DNA from: Acidobacteriaceae bacterium
GTDB taxonomy: Bacteria > Acidobacteriota > Terriglobia > Terriglobales > Acidobacteriaceae
Assembly: GCA_003131315.1 (NCBI GenBank)
Contig: PKUV01000029.1
Location: forward strand, 14,798-75,540
DNA length: 60,743 nt
Direction of reading: 5' to 3'
In this document: in pieces, positions 32,104-39,386 of the stretch
Layout: every line of letters begins with the position of its first letter
How positions within the stretch are numbered: the first letter of the stretch is position 1
Program-made: the position numbers and the translations under genes
The notes under the pieces: model-generated
Told to the model about the DNA's origin: nothing
The model's input: the letters and a program-made list of their open reading frames with translations, nothing else
Database searches by the model: none

Positions 32104-32159
32104 GGCGAAGCAAGGTGTCGATGGGCTGGAGCTTCGCGGATGTCGTTAAGGGTGACCAT
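32103..32159 (-). pseudogene. 5'-end remnant of a threonine dehydratase gene
   Basis: On the minus strand, ATG at 32159 encodes MVTLNDIREA, close to MVSLHDIQQA of the intact threonine dehydratase (31312). DNA identity is about 21 of 31. An AGGAG binding site lies before it. After about 10-11 codons the similarity stops and a stop codon follows at 32103, where vapC ends. The match is short, so it is less certain than the other two remnants in this window. Confidence 0.5.
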
Positions 32160-32264
32160 CCACTCCTGTTCTCCTAATGCCTCGTGAGACCTTCGAAGTC
32201 TATTATAGGGGCCTGCTCCGCCAGCGGGCGCGGCAAAGGAATCACCCGGGAAGGTGGAGTCAAA

Positions 32265-32492
32265 ATGGGCGAAACTAGACATGAAGTAAGGGTCTGCAAA
32301 TGTGGCGATGTTTGGAAACTCATACTAAAACGGAGCGATGCTGGCCTAATAGAATTGCCAGCTGTCTATGCCGAGGAGGCACAGGCGATAAAGGCAGCCC
32401 ATAAGTTCATTCGCTCCAGACGAGCAGACTCACGTTTTGCTCACGAGGTATGGTTCTGTCTAGCTCCCCAAGAACCTTGTACCGCTCCGTGA
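32265..32492 (+). CDS. hypothetical protein
   Basis: A 75-residue protein (MGETRHEVRVCKCGDVWKLILKRS..) with an AAGGTGGAG binding site before the ATG. A CKCGD segment might bind metal. No family recognised. First of three unknown + genes in a lower-GC stretch. Confidence 0.5.
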   Translation: MGETRHEVRVCKCGDVWKLILKRSDAGLIELPAVYAEEAQAIKAAHKFIRSRRADSRFAHEVWFCLAPQEPCTAP

Positions 32493-32532
32493 TCTTACGG
32501 GGTGGGAGCCATTTTCTCTGAAAAGAGCAGCC

Positions 32533-32748
32533 ATGAAAAAATACGTATTGAAGACCGATGAACGCATGCCTTCTAAGAGCAATCTTTGGGGGATCGAGGC
32601 AGGCAGCAGTCCTGAGGAAGCAAAAAGTGCTTTCCGAAGGAAGATCGAAGGATGGCACTCTTCCTCCAAATTTCACCACCTCCTTTCCATGGAGGAGGAT
32701 CGAAAGCGGCGACTGCGAGAAGATGATTTCGATGTTGAGCTTCTCTAA
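32533..32748 (+). CDS. hypothetical protein
   Basis: A 71-residue charged protein (MKKYVLKTDERMPSKSNLWGIEAGSSPEEAKSAF..). Only a weak binding site. Probably helical. No family recognised; it may be spurious. Confidence 0.4.
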   Translation: MKKYVLKTDERMPSKSNLWGIEAGSSPEEAKSAFRRKIEGWHSSSKFHHLLSMEEDRKRRLREDDFDVELL

Positions 32749-32815
32749 AATACGTTGGAGGGTGGCACTGGCTCCCGCGATGGCTGGGCAGCCCGCCAAA
32801 TGGCGCTAGGTAGAA

Positions 32816-33403
32816 ATGGCGCATGTGCCACTTCTATTCATGGAAGTGCTATGCTCTGGCTCAGAGGTAAGCTCACAAGTGCCTTGTGACTGGCTGAATC
32901 TCGCAGGTTTCGGTATTCAATGCTTACTATTCGCGGGGTTGGTCTGGTACACATTGGAAACGCGGAGAATGAGAAAAGAAGGGCAACGACAAGCCGATGC
33001 TGCGATGGAAAGCCTTAAACTCCTGAAGGTACAGTCTGAACAAAAGGATGCACAAGAATTAGCTCGCGTCCTTTTTATACTCAATGACATGCAATCTAAC
33101 CTGATGTTTTGGATGCCAATTGCCAAGGACCAATGGGGGACGGCACCCGAGACCGTGAAACTTTTGCCCGACGACTGGTCATCCGTGTTTTATCAAGCTG
33201 GAAAAGCCTCAATAGAATTGCGAACGGAAGTGCAAACGATTCAAAAACACCTTACGGAAGCCAACCTTCAGATCGCGCGATTTCTGAGCAAGCCACCGAA
33301 CTGTCGCGATCCTAGTCTAATGCCCACTGCGTACGCCAATCTACAAAAGGCCGCTCCGCTACTGTCCAAAGCCATCAGCCGATTTGAAGCGAAATTGGGG
33401 TGA
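32816..33403 (+). CDS. membrane-anchored coiled-coil protein, function unknown
   Basis: A 195-residue protein with one transmembrane segment (GFGIQCLLFAGLVWYTLE) and a coiled-coil/helical body (RRMRKEGQRQADAAMESLKLLKVQSEQKD..). Codon use is less GC rich than in the neighbours. Similar single-helix helical proteins are often cargo of accessory regions. Convergent with rnj. Confidence 0.55.
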   Translation: MAHVPLLFMEVLCSGSEVSSQVPCDWLNLAGFGIQCLLFAGLVWYTLETRRMRKEGQRQADAAMESLKLLKVQSEQKDAQELARVLFILNDMQSNLMFWMPIAKDQWGTAPETVKLLPDDWSSVFYQAGKASIELRTEVQTIQKHLTEANLQIARFLSKPPNCRDPSLMPTAYANLQKAAPLLSKAISRFEAKLG

Positions 33404-33430
33404 TAGGCCACCTCGCCAAATCGGCAAACC

Positions 33431-35095
33431 TCAAATCTCCAGTATCACCGGCATAATCAGCGGCCGGCGTTGCGTCTGCCGGGAGATGTAGCGCTTCAGG
33501 TCGGTGCGGATTTTCTCTTTGATCACGCCATAGTCGGCTTTCTCTTCGGTGCTGGAGGAATCGAGGGTCTCCATGACGATCTCCCTCACGCGTTCGATCA
33601 CTCCGTTTTCGCCGGGCGAGAATCCGCGCGTCACAATCTCGGGGGAGGTTTCGACGCGTCCGGTGAGCTTGTTGATGGCGATGATCGGCATTACGAATCC
33701 GTCTTCGCTGAGGTGGCGGCGGTCTTTGATGACGATGTCTTCGACCACGTCGGTGCGCGAGCCGGAATCGATGCAGACGCGGCCTACGTTGATGCGTCCG
33801 GCCTTGCGGGCGCCGAGCTCATCGATTTCGAGGACGTCTCCACTCTCGATCAGCATCACGCTGCCGACCGAGCCTTGCATGGACGCGGCCAGCTCGGCAT
33901 GTAACTTGAGCTGCCGGTATTCGCCATGGATGGGGACGAAATACTTGGGCCGCACCAGGTTGATGATGAGCTTCAATTCTTCCTGGCTGGCGTGTCCGCT
34001 GACGTGGATCGGCGGGTAAGAACCGTCGTCGTAGATGACGTGCGCTTCGCGACGGAACAGGTGATCCACCATGCGGAAGATAGCTTTTTCGTTGCCGGGG
34101 ATGATGCGCGATGACAGGACGACGGTATCGCCCTTTTCGATTTTCGCGTGCTTGTGGTTATCGACTGCCGCCCGTGACAGCGCCGACATGGGTTCGCCCT
34201 GCGTGCCGCTGATGAGGACGCACACTTTCTCAGGCGCGAAGTTCTTCATTTCCCCGGGATGGATCATCATGCCTTCGGGGATCTGGATGTAACCCAGGTC
34301 TTCGGCGATCTCGGAGGAATTCTCCATGGAGCGGCCGATGAAACAGATTTTGCGGCCGTGGTCGCGTGCCATGTCGACCGTCAGCTTGATGCGGTGAATG
34401 GAGGACGAGAAGCAGGAGATGAACAGACGCCGCTGGGTGCGGGCAAACACTTCATCGAACTTGCGGCGGACAGCGCGCTCGCTCGGAGTGTAGCCCTTGC
34501 GCTCGACGTTGGTGGAATCCTGCAAGAGCGCCAGCACTCCCTCTTTGCCGTACTCGGCGAAACCGTGCAGGTCGAAGAGGCGGTTGTCGGTGGGCGTCGG
34601 GTCGACCTTGAAGTCGCCGGTATGCAGCACCACGCCGAGCGGCGTGTGGATGGCGAGCGCGACACAATCGACAAGGCTGTGCGTTACTTGCAGCGGATGA
34701 ACGGTGAAAGGTCCAACCTTAAAGCGTTCTCCGGGACGGATCTCGCGCAGGTCGGAGTCGTCGAGAAGCTGATGTTCGTCGAGCTTATCTTCGACGTAGG
34801 CCAGCGTGAACTCGGTGCCCCAGACGGGAACGTTCAGTTCGCTGAGAATCCAAGGCAGGGCGCCGATGTGGTCTTCGTGGCCGTGCGTAAGGACAATGCC
34901 GCGCACATGCTTGCGATTTTCGAGCAGGTAGGAAATGTCGGGGACGACGATGTCGACGCCCAGCAACTCGGCTTCGGGGAACATCAGGCCGGCGTCCACC
35001 ACGATGATGTCATCGCCAAAGCGGATGGCCATGCAGTTCATACCGAACTCGCCCAGCCCGCCTAGCGGAATAATATGCAGTTTTCCTGTTGGCAT
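33431..35095 (-). CDS. rnj: ribonuclease J
   Basis: A 554-residue beta-CASP metallo-beta-lactamase ribonuclease for RNA processing and decay. The metal-binding HGHEDH is at residues 71-76; GMNCMAIRF..VVDAGLMFPE precedes it, and beta-CASP motifs follow (SCFSSSIHRIKL, SGTQGEPMSAL, HVSGHASQEELKL). The ATG at 35095 is used; an upstream in-frame extension is rich in Pro/Ala and not conserved. Confidence 0.93.
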   Translation of the reverse strand: MPTGKLHIIPLGGLGEFGMNCMAIRFGDDIIVVDAGLMFPEAELLGVDIVVPDISYLLENRKHVRGIVLTHGHEDHIGALPWILSELNVPVWGTEFTLAYVEDKLDEHQLLDDSDLREIRPGERFKVGPFTVHPLQVTHSLVDCVALAIHTPLGVVLHTGDFKVDPTPTDNRLFDLHGFAEYGKEGVLALLQDSTNVERKGYTPSERAVRRKFDEVFARTQRRLFISCFSSSIHRIKLTVDMARDHGRKICFIGRSMENSSEIAEDLGYIQIPEGMMIHPGEMKNFAPEKVCVLISGTQGEPMSALSRAAVDNHKHAKIEKGDTVVLSSRIIPGNEKAIFRMVDHLFRREAHVIYDDGSYPPIHVSGHASQEELKLIINLVRPKYFVPIHGEYRQLKLHAELAASMQGSVGSVMLIESGDVLEIDELGARKAGRINVGRVCIDSGSRTDVVEDIVIKDRRHLSEDGFVMPIIAINKLTGRVETSPEIVTRGFSPGENGVIERVREIVMETLDSSSTEEKADYGVIKEKIRTDLKRYISRQTQRRPLIMPVILEI

Positions 35096-35175
35096 TAGAC
35101 GAATTGATGCTAGCACAGGGAGGGCCGGCGATGGAGTGACGCGCAACCATGGCTAGCAGTCTTGGGTGCAATTAC

Positions 35176-35243
35176 GGTTCGTATCAGGGCATGCCTTCAG
35201 GCATGCCGTCAGTGCCGCGTTATGAGAGCGCCTTCAGGCGCGG
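35176..35243. repeat. double-hairpin repeat, inverted relative to 2508-2576
   Basis: GGTTCGTATCAGGGCATGCC..GGCATGCC and GTTATGAGAGCGCCTTCAGGCGC. Lies in the promoter region of the EcsC-family gene, so it may affect its expression. Confidence 0.7.
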
Positions 35244-35314
35244 AGGCAGGAGAGCCGAGTTTCACCGCGGGCTCCGAGTCAACGCAAGGCTGGCTGATAA
35301 ACTCATACTCGACA

Positions 35315-36010
35315 ATGGCGGACGAGAAAAAATCGTGGCTGCGGCGGCGCGTCGAAGGCGCAATCCGTGGAGGCCTGACCCGCACCTACGACACGATCAA
35401 GGTTGATCCGGGACGGTTCCTGATGCAACTGCGCGTGGCGCACGGGTTACCGCTCGCTACATTTCATGGCGTTTATACGCTGCCGGTGGAACGCCTCGAC
35501 GATGTGGCGGAGTCGGTGATCCGCGGCGGCATGAAGCTGGCGGCGGCAGAGGGAGCGGGGTTTGGTCTCGGCGGAATTCTCACCATCGTGCCGGACCTTG
35601 GCATTCTTTCTGCCATTACCATGCGCACCATCCAAAAGCTCAGCCTGATTTATGGGTTCGAATTGAACACCGACGACGAAATCGCTGAGCTTTGGATTGC
35701 AGCGGCCAGCGCCGCCGGGGTCGACATCAGCCGCGAATTGCTGGAAAAAGAAGTGGTCAACCGCTTTGTGCCGCGCGTGATCCAGCGGATCGCGGTCAAG
35801 GCCGGCGCCGATGTAGTGGAGAAGTGGGCGGGACGCCTGATTCCGATTGCCAGCTCGGCCATCGGATGCGCGCTGAATTATTACTTCGTGAGGGCGTGGG
35901 GCGAGCGGGCGCGGGCTCATTTCCGCGGGAAGCACATGGAAGCGCGGCGCAGGTTCGCGGAGGAACAATTGCAGCTTCCGGGTGCGGCGTCGCCGACGTT
36001 GCCGTCGTGA
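35315..36010 (+). CDS. EcsC-family protein
   Basis: A 231-residue protein with hydrophobic central helices (GAGFGLGGILTIVPDLGILSAITMRTIQKLSLIYGF) matching the EcsC family, and a helical C-terminus. In Bacillus EcsC accompanies an ABC exporter; here no exporter is near. ATG at 35315 follows the repeat and a TATACTC-like box. Convergent to the AbrB gene. Confidence 0.75.
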   Translation: MADEKKSWLRRRVEGAIRGGLTRTYDTIKVDPGRFLMQLRVAHGLPLATFHGVYTLPVERLDDVAESVIRGGMKLAAAEGAGFGLGGILTIVPDLGILSAITMRTIQKLSLIYGFELNTDDEIAELWIAAASAAGVDISRELLEKEVVNRFVPRVIQRIAVKAGADVVEKWAGRLIPIASSAIGCALNYYFVRAWGERARAHFRGKHMEARRRFAEEQLQLPGAASPTLPS

Positions 36011-36017
36011 TCGGGTT

Positions 36018-36239
36018 CTAATCCCAACTCTGGCGTTCCTTTTGAAGATAAGTCTTGGAATAAGCGCCGCGAGCCAGACCTCGAATCTCGGCATGATAGG
36101 ACTTTGGTTTTTGCAGGACGAGGACTTTCCCGCCGCGAACCACCACAAGAATCTTGTCGCCGGGTTTCACGCGCAACGCTTTGCGAGCTTCACGCGGGAC
36201 TACGATCTGGTTCTTCGCCGAAAGAGTTGCTTCCGTCAT
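36018..36239 (-). CDS. orphan AbrB/MazE-type antitoxin-like protein
   Basis: A 73-residue swapped-hairpin DNA-binding protein: MTEATLSAKNQIVVPREARKALRVKPGDKILVVVRGG, then YLQKERQSW at the end. Such proteins normally precede a PIN or MazF toxin; none is found here (the next gene is on the other strand). It is probably an orphan antitoxin or regulator. Alternative starts at 36257 or 36275 would run through the palindrome at 36241-36267. Confidence 0.75.
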   Translation of the reverse strand: MTEATLSAKNQIVVPREARKALRVKPGDKILVVVRGGKVLVLQKPKSYHAEIRGLARGAYSKTYLQKERQSWD

Positions 36240-36240
36240 C

Positions 36241-36267
36241 GCTTTACTTTGCAGCATAAGGTAAAGC
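36241..36267. promoter_or_regulatory. palindrome next to the AbrB-type gene start
   Basis: GCTTTAC (36241-36247) and GTAAAGC (36261-36267), arms 7 bases, 13-base spacer, directly before the start codon at 36239. A likely autoregulatory operator. Confidence 0.5.
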
Positions 36268-36283
36268 AAAACCAAAAATCCTC

Positions 36284-36347
36284 ACCACAGAGGAACACAG
36301 GGGACAGCTCAAGGTCACTCGCTCTCCTCTGTGTTTCCTTGCGGTTA
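36284..36347. repeat. ACCACAGAGGAACACAGG hairpin repeat
   Basis: ACCACAGAGGAACACAGGG pairs imperfectly with TCTCCTCTGTGTTTCCTTGCGGT over about 20 bases. Member of the AACCACAGAGG family; between dapD and the AbrB gene. Confidence 0.7.
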
Positions 36348-36377
36348 GCTCCCAGGCTCCCGGCAGAGGCTCGGTTT

Positions 36378-37223
36378 TTACCGCAGCCACTCTTCCAGTT
36401 CAATCCCGCGCTCGGTTTTCTCGTCGCGATACTTCACGATCACCGGCGTGTAGAGCGACAGGTTCCACTCCGCGCCCTTGCCTTTTTTCACGGCGCGCGA
36501 GCCGGGGACGACTACGGCGTTTTCCGGGACTTCCAGCGGTTGCTCGGCTGACGCTCGGTAGATTTCGCCGCGCACCAGGTCATAGAGCGGCGTGGATCGG
36601 GTCAGAATCGTTCCCGCTCCCAACACCGCGCGGGCCCGGACCAGCGTGCCTTCGTACACTCCGCAATTGCCACCGACCAAAACATCGTCTTCGATGATCA
36701 CCGGGGCAGCGTTGACGGGCTCGAGCACGCCTCCGATCTGCGCGGCGGCGCTCAGGTGCACGCGCTTGCCGATTTGCGCGCACGAGCCGACCAGGGCATG
36801 CGAGTCGATCATCGTGCCTTCACCCACATAGGCGCCGACGTTGATGAACATGGGAGGCATGCAGACGACCGACGGCGCAACGTAGGCTCCTTCGCGGATG
36901 GAAGATCCACCCGGCACCAGGCGAACACGATCGGCGAGGGTTAGACGGCGGGCTGGGAAAGTGTCCTTGTCAACAAAGGAGAGTACGTCTCCGTCCGACA
37001 CTTGTTGTAACTCGCCAAGACGGAAGCCGAGCAGGATGCCTTGCTTCACCCAGGCATTGACTACCCAGCGTCCGGCGACTTTCTCAGCAGCGCGAACCTC
37101 GCCGCGAGTCAGAGCGGCGCGGAAGTCGAAAAAAGTGGGACGGGCTTCGTCAGGGTTGCCGATCATTTCGCGCGTCGATAAGCGCTCAATGGCCAACTTC
37201 AAAGTGAGTAGCGAGTCTGGCAT
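36378..37223 (-). CDS. dapD: tetrahydrodipicolinate N-succinyltransferase
   Basis: A 281-residue left-handed beta-helix (hexapeptide repeat) succinyltransferase of the succinylase route to meso-diaminopimelate and lysine. Hexapeptide repeats run through [41 protein letters not shown] to [16 protein letters not shown]. It succinylates the product of dapB, with succinyl-CoA as donor. ATG at 37223 is chosen over a TTG at 37250. Last gene of the asd-lysC-dapB-dapA-dapD cluster. Confidence 0.93.
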   Translation of the reverse strand: MPDSLLTLKLAIERLSTREMIGNPDEARPTFFDFRAALTRGEVRAAEKVAGRWVVNAWVKQGILLGFRLGELQQVSDGDVLSFVDKDTFPARRLTLADRVRLVPGGSSIREGAYVAPSVVCMPPMFINVGAYVGEGTMIDSHALVGSCAQIGKRVHLSAAAQIGGVLEPVNAAPVIIEDDVLVGGNCGVYEGTLVRARAVLGAGTILTRSTPLYDLVRGEIYRASAEQPLEVPENAVVVPGSRAVKKGKGAEWNLSLYTPVIVKYRDEKTERGIELEEWLR

Positions 37224-37273
37224 AGGAAGGCTGGTGAAACAAAAGGCCAAGTGCTAAGAGCTAAGAGCTGCTT

Positions 37274-38404
37274 TTACGCCACGCACTTGCATTCGCTGCG
37301 GATCAGCACCCCGGGCATCTGATGGGTCGCCTCGCGTGCCTCGGCGAGATTGCCGTACGGTCCGTGCCAGCGCGAATGATTGGGATCGTGCCCGGCGGGG
37401 CGTCCTTTTCCCGAACTGCACTGTCCACAGGATGCGCGGTGCAGAATCGCTTTGTGCGGGCCCGCTGCCCAATTTTCGTAAATATAGAATTCGGCGGCAG
37501 CGGCCGGCGGAGCCGCAGGCCGGGTAATCAATCCGGCGTCGGTCGCGATCTTCTGCAGCTTCGATCGCGTGTCGCGGCGCATCGGAAGCAAGGGCAGGCG
37601 ATAGACTTCTTCGATCTTACCCATCATCGCAAGGACGGCCTTCACGGGCAGCGGACTCGATTCGATGAAGTTGGCCAGCATCAGCGGAAGATATTTGCGG
37701 TGGATGGTGCGCGCCGTGTGCCAATCGTTGTTCAGAGCGGCGCGCGTCATCTCCGCCATTTCGCGGGGAATTTCGTTGGACGCAACCGAAATCACACCCA
37801 CGCCGCCGAGCGCGATCACCGGCAAAGTGACGGCGTCGTCGCCAGACAGTACGAGGAAGTGCTCCGGCACCGAGTTCAGCACCTCGGCGATCTGCGCCAT
37901 GTTTCCGCTGGCTTCCTTCACGCCCGCGATATTCGAGACCTCGGTCAACCTCGCCAGGGTCGCGGGTTCGAGATTGGCGGAGGTGCGGCCCGGCACGTTA
38001 TAGAGAATGACGGGCTTATCCACCGCCTCGGCGATTGCACGGAAGTGCCGGTATTGGCCTTCCTGTGTCGGCTTGTTGTAGTACGGCGAAGCGGTGAGGA
38101 TGGCGTTGACGCCCGGCCGCGCCGCCACTTCTTTCGCTTTGGCCACAGCCTCCTGCGTCGAGTTGGATGTGGCGCCGGCGACGATCGGCACGCGTCCGGC
38201 GACGACTTCGATGGTCACGTCGATGACGCGCAGCCACTCATCGTGGGTGAGCGTAGGAGTTTCTCCCGTGGTGCCGCAGGGAATCAGGAAGTCGATGCCC
38301 GATTCGACCTGCCAGGCGACCAGATTACGCAGTGCGTTTTCGTCGACAGCACCGTCCTGAGAGAACGGTGTGACCAGAGCGGTACCACAGCCTCGCAGTT
38401 GCAT
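37274..38404 (-). CDS. dapA: dihydrodipicolinate synthase with a fused C-terminal domain
   Basis: A 376-residue protein. Residues 1-295 are a normal DapA (class I aldolase): TTGETPTLT loop, the YNVPGRTSA Tyr motif and GVKEASGN with the Schiff-base Lys. After a Pro/Ala linker, residues 305-376 form a separate domain (EFYIYENWAAGPHKAILHRASCGQCSSGKG..) with two CxC/CxxC pairs, probably a small metal- or ligand-binding module known as a stand-alone hypothetical protein. It condenses aspartate semialdehyde with pyruvate. The start ATG at 38404 is preferred; the upstream in-frame part is Arg/Ala rich and not conserved. Confidence 0.92.
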   Translation of the reverse strand: MQLRGCGTALVTPFSQDGAVDENALRNLVAWQVESGIDFLIPCGTTGETPTLTHDEWLRVIDVTIEVVAGRVPIVAGATSNSTQEAVAKAKEVAARPGVNAILTASPYYNKPTQEGQYRHFRAIAEAVDKPVILYNVPGRTSANLEPATLARLTEVSNIAGVKEASGNMAQIAEVLNSVPEHFLVLSGDDAVTLPVIALGGVGVISVASNEIPREMAEMTRAALNNDWHTARTIHRKYLPLMLANFIESSPLPVKAVLAMMGKIEEVYRLPLLPMRRDTRSKLQKIATDAGLITRPAAPPAAAAEFYIYENWAAGPHKAILHRASCGQCSSGKGRPAGHDPNHSRWHGPYGNLAEAREATHQMPGVLIRSECKCVA

Positions 38405-38490
38405 GTCCCAAGGATAACTCTTATCGCACGTGCTTGCATTTGCCAACTGTGATGCTGGCGGAGGGTCGGATGCGTACAAAACTGCTCGTG

Positions 38491-38520
38491 TGGGGACGGG
38501 CGCCCTCGCCCGTCCAAGCC
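38491..38520. repeat. GACGGGCGCCCTCGCCCGTC palindromic repeat
   Basis: A compact copy of the family found at 1-25, 11261-11312 and 12742-12800, with CCAAGCC after it, in the gap between dapA and dapB. Confidence 0.7.
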
Positions 38521-38568
38521 GAGCGCAGCTCGGCGGTTGCCTGCGGTCACAGCAACTCTGGATTCGCT

Positions 38569-39249
38569 CTAAAGCTCTCGCCAGACGTTGCGGAACTCGA
38601 AGAAACCGGTTTTCGCCGCCAGCCACTCGGCTGCGCGCACGGCGCCTTCGGCGTATCCGCGGCGCGACTTGGCGTCGTGGCACAAATAGATTCGATCGCC
38701 GGGAGAATTGAAGACCACCTCGTGCATGCCGACCGCGTCACCCTCGCGAAAAGAGACGATCTCGACTTCCTGGCCTCCGGACTCGCGCACGATTTTCTGG
38801 ATTGTGATCGCAGTTCCCGAAGGAGAGTCTTTTTTTTGGGCATGATGACGCTCGAAAACCTGACCCGAGTAATCGTATTTCAGGGCGGCCCCTGCGGTCG
38901 CGACAATCTCGAAGAACAGGTTCACGCCGATGGAAAAGTTCGATCCGTAGAGGAAGCCCGTCTTTGCGGAGAGCACCATTTCGCGCAAGCGCGGCAATTG
39001 GTCATACCAGCCAGTGGTTCCGACTACAAGGTTTTTCTTTGCGAGGATGCAGGCTTCAGCATTGGCGATGGCCGCCGCGGGCGTGGTGAAGTCGATGACA
39101 ACGTCGGTGGCGGCGAGCGAATCGGGCGTAAGAGCGCTGGCGCCGGCGTTTTCAGCAGCTGAGAGAACTCGCACATGATGGCGCCTTGAGCGCGCCACTT
39201 CTGCGACGAGCGATCCTGTCTTACCACGGCCGAGAATTAGAAGATTCAT
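38569..39249 (-). CDS. dapB: dihydrodipicolinate reductase
   Basis: A 226-residue NAD(P)H-dependent reductase in the diaminopimelate pathway. N-terminal GRGKTGSLVAEV near residue 7, DFTTPAAA, VVGTTGWYD and the signature ERHHAQKKDSPSGTA (catalytic His pair and Lys). A little shorter than E. coli DapB (273). ATG at 39249. Confidence 0.93.
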   Translation of the reverse strand: MNLLILGRGKTGSLVAEVARSRRHHVRVLSAAENAGASALTPDSLAATDVVIDFTTPAAAIANAEACILAKKNLVVGTTGWYDQLPRLREMVLSAKTGFLYGSNFSIGVNLFFEIVATAGAALKYDYSGQVFERHHAQKKDSPSGTAITIQKIVRESGGQEVEIVSFREGDAVGMHEVVFNSPGDRIYLCHDAKSRRGYAEGAVRAAEWLAAKTGFFEFRNVWREL

Positions 39250-39256
39250 CGTGAAA

Positions 39257-39380
39257 CCTTAAACGCAGAGAACGCAGAGTTCTCGCAGAGAAAATCTGAA
39301 AAACAAATGTTTAGCTCTCGTTCTGTTTTTTCTCCGCGTCCTCTGCGTTCCTTGGTTTTCTTCGCGTCCTCTGCGTTGAA
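39257..39380. repeat. AACGCAGAGAACGCAGAG hairpin repeat
   Basis: The left AACGCAGAGAACGCAGAG arm and several right arms (CCTCTGCGTTCC, CCTCTGCGTTGA) in the dapB-lysC gap, with an imperfect internal loop. Member of the AACCGCAGAGG family. Confidence 0.65.
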
Positions 39381-39386
39381 AAGAAC

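Noticed and set aside
38405-38683. N-terminal extension of dapA
   Set aside because: Arg/Ala-rich non-conserved residues overlapping dapB; DapA proteins start at MQLRGCG-like sequence.
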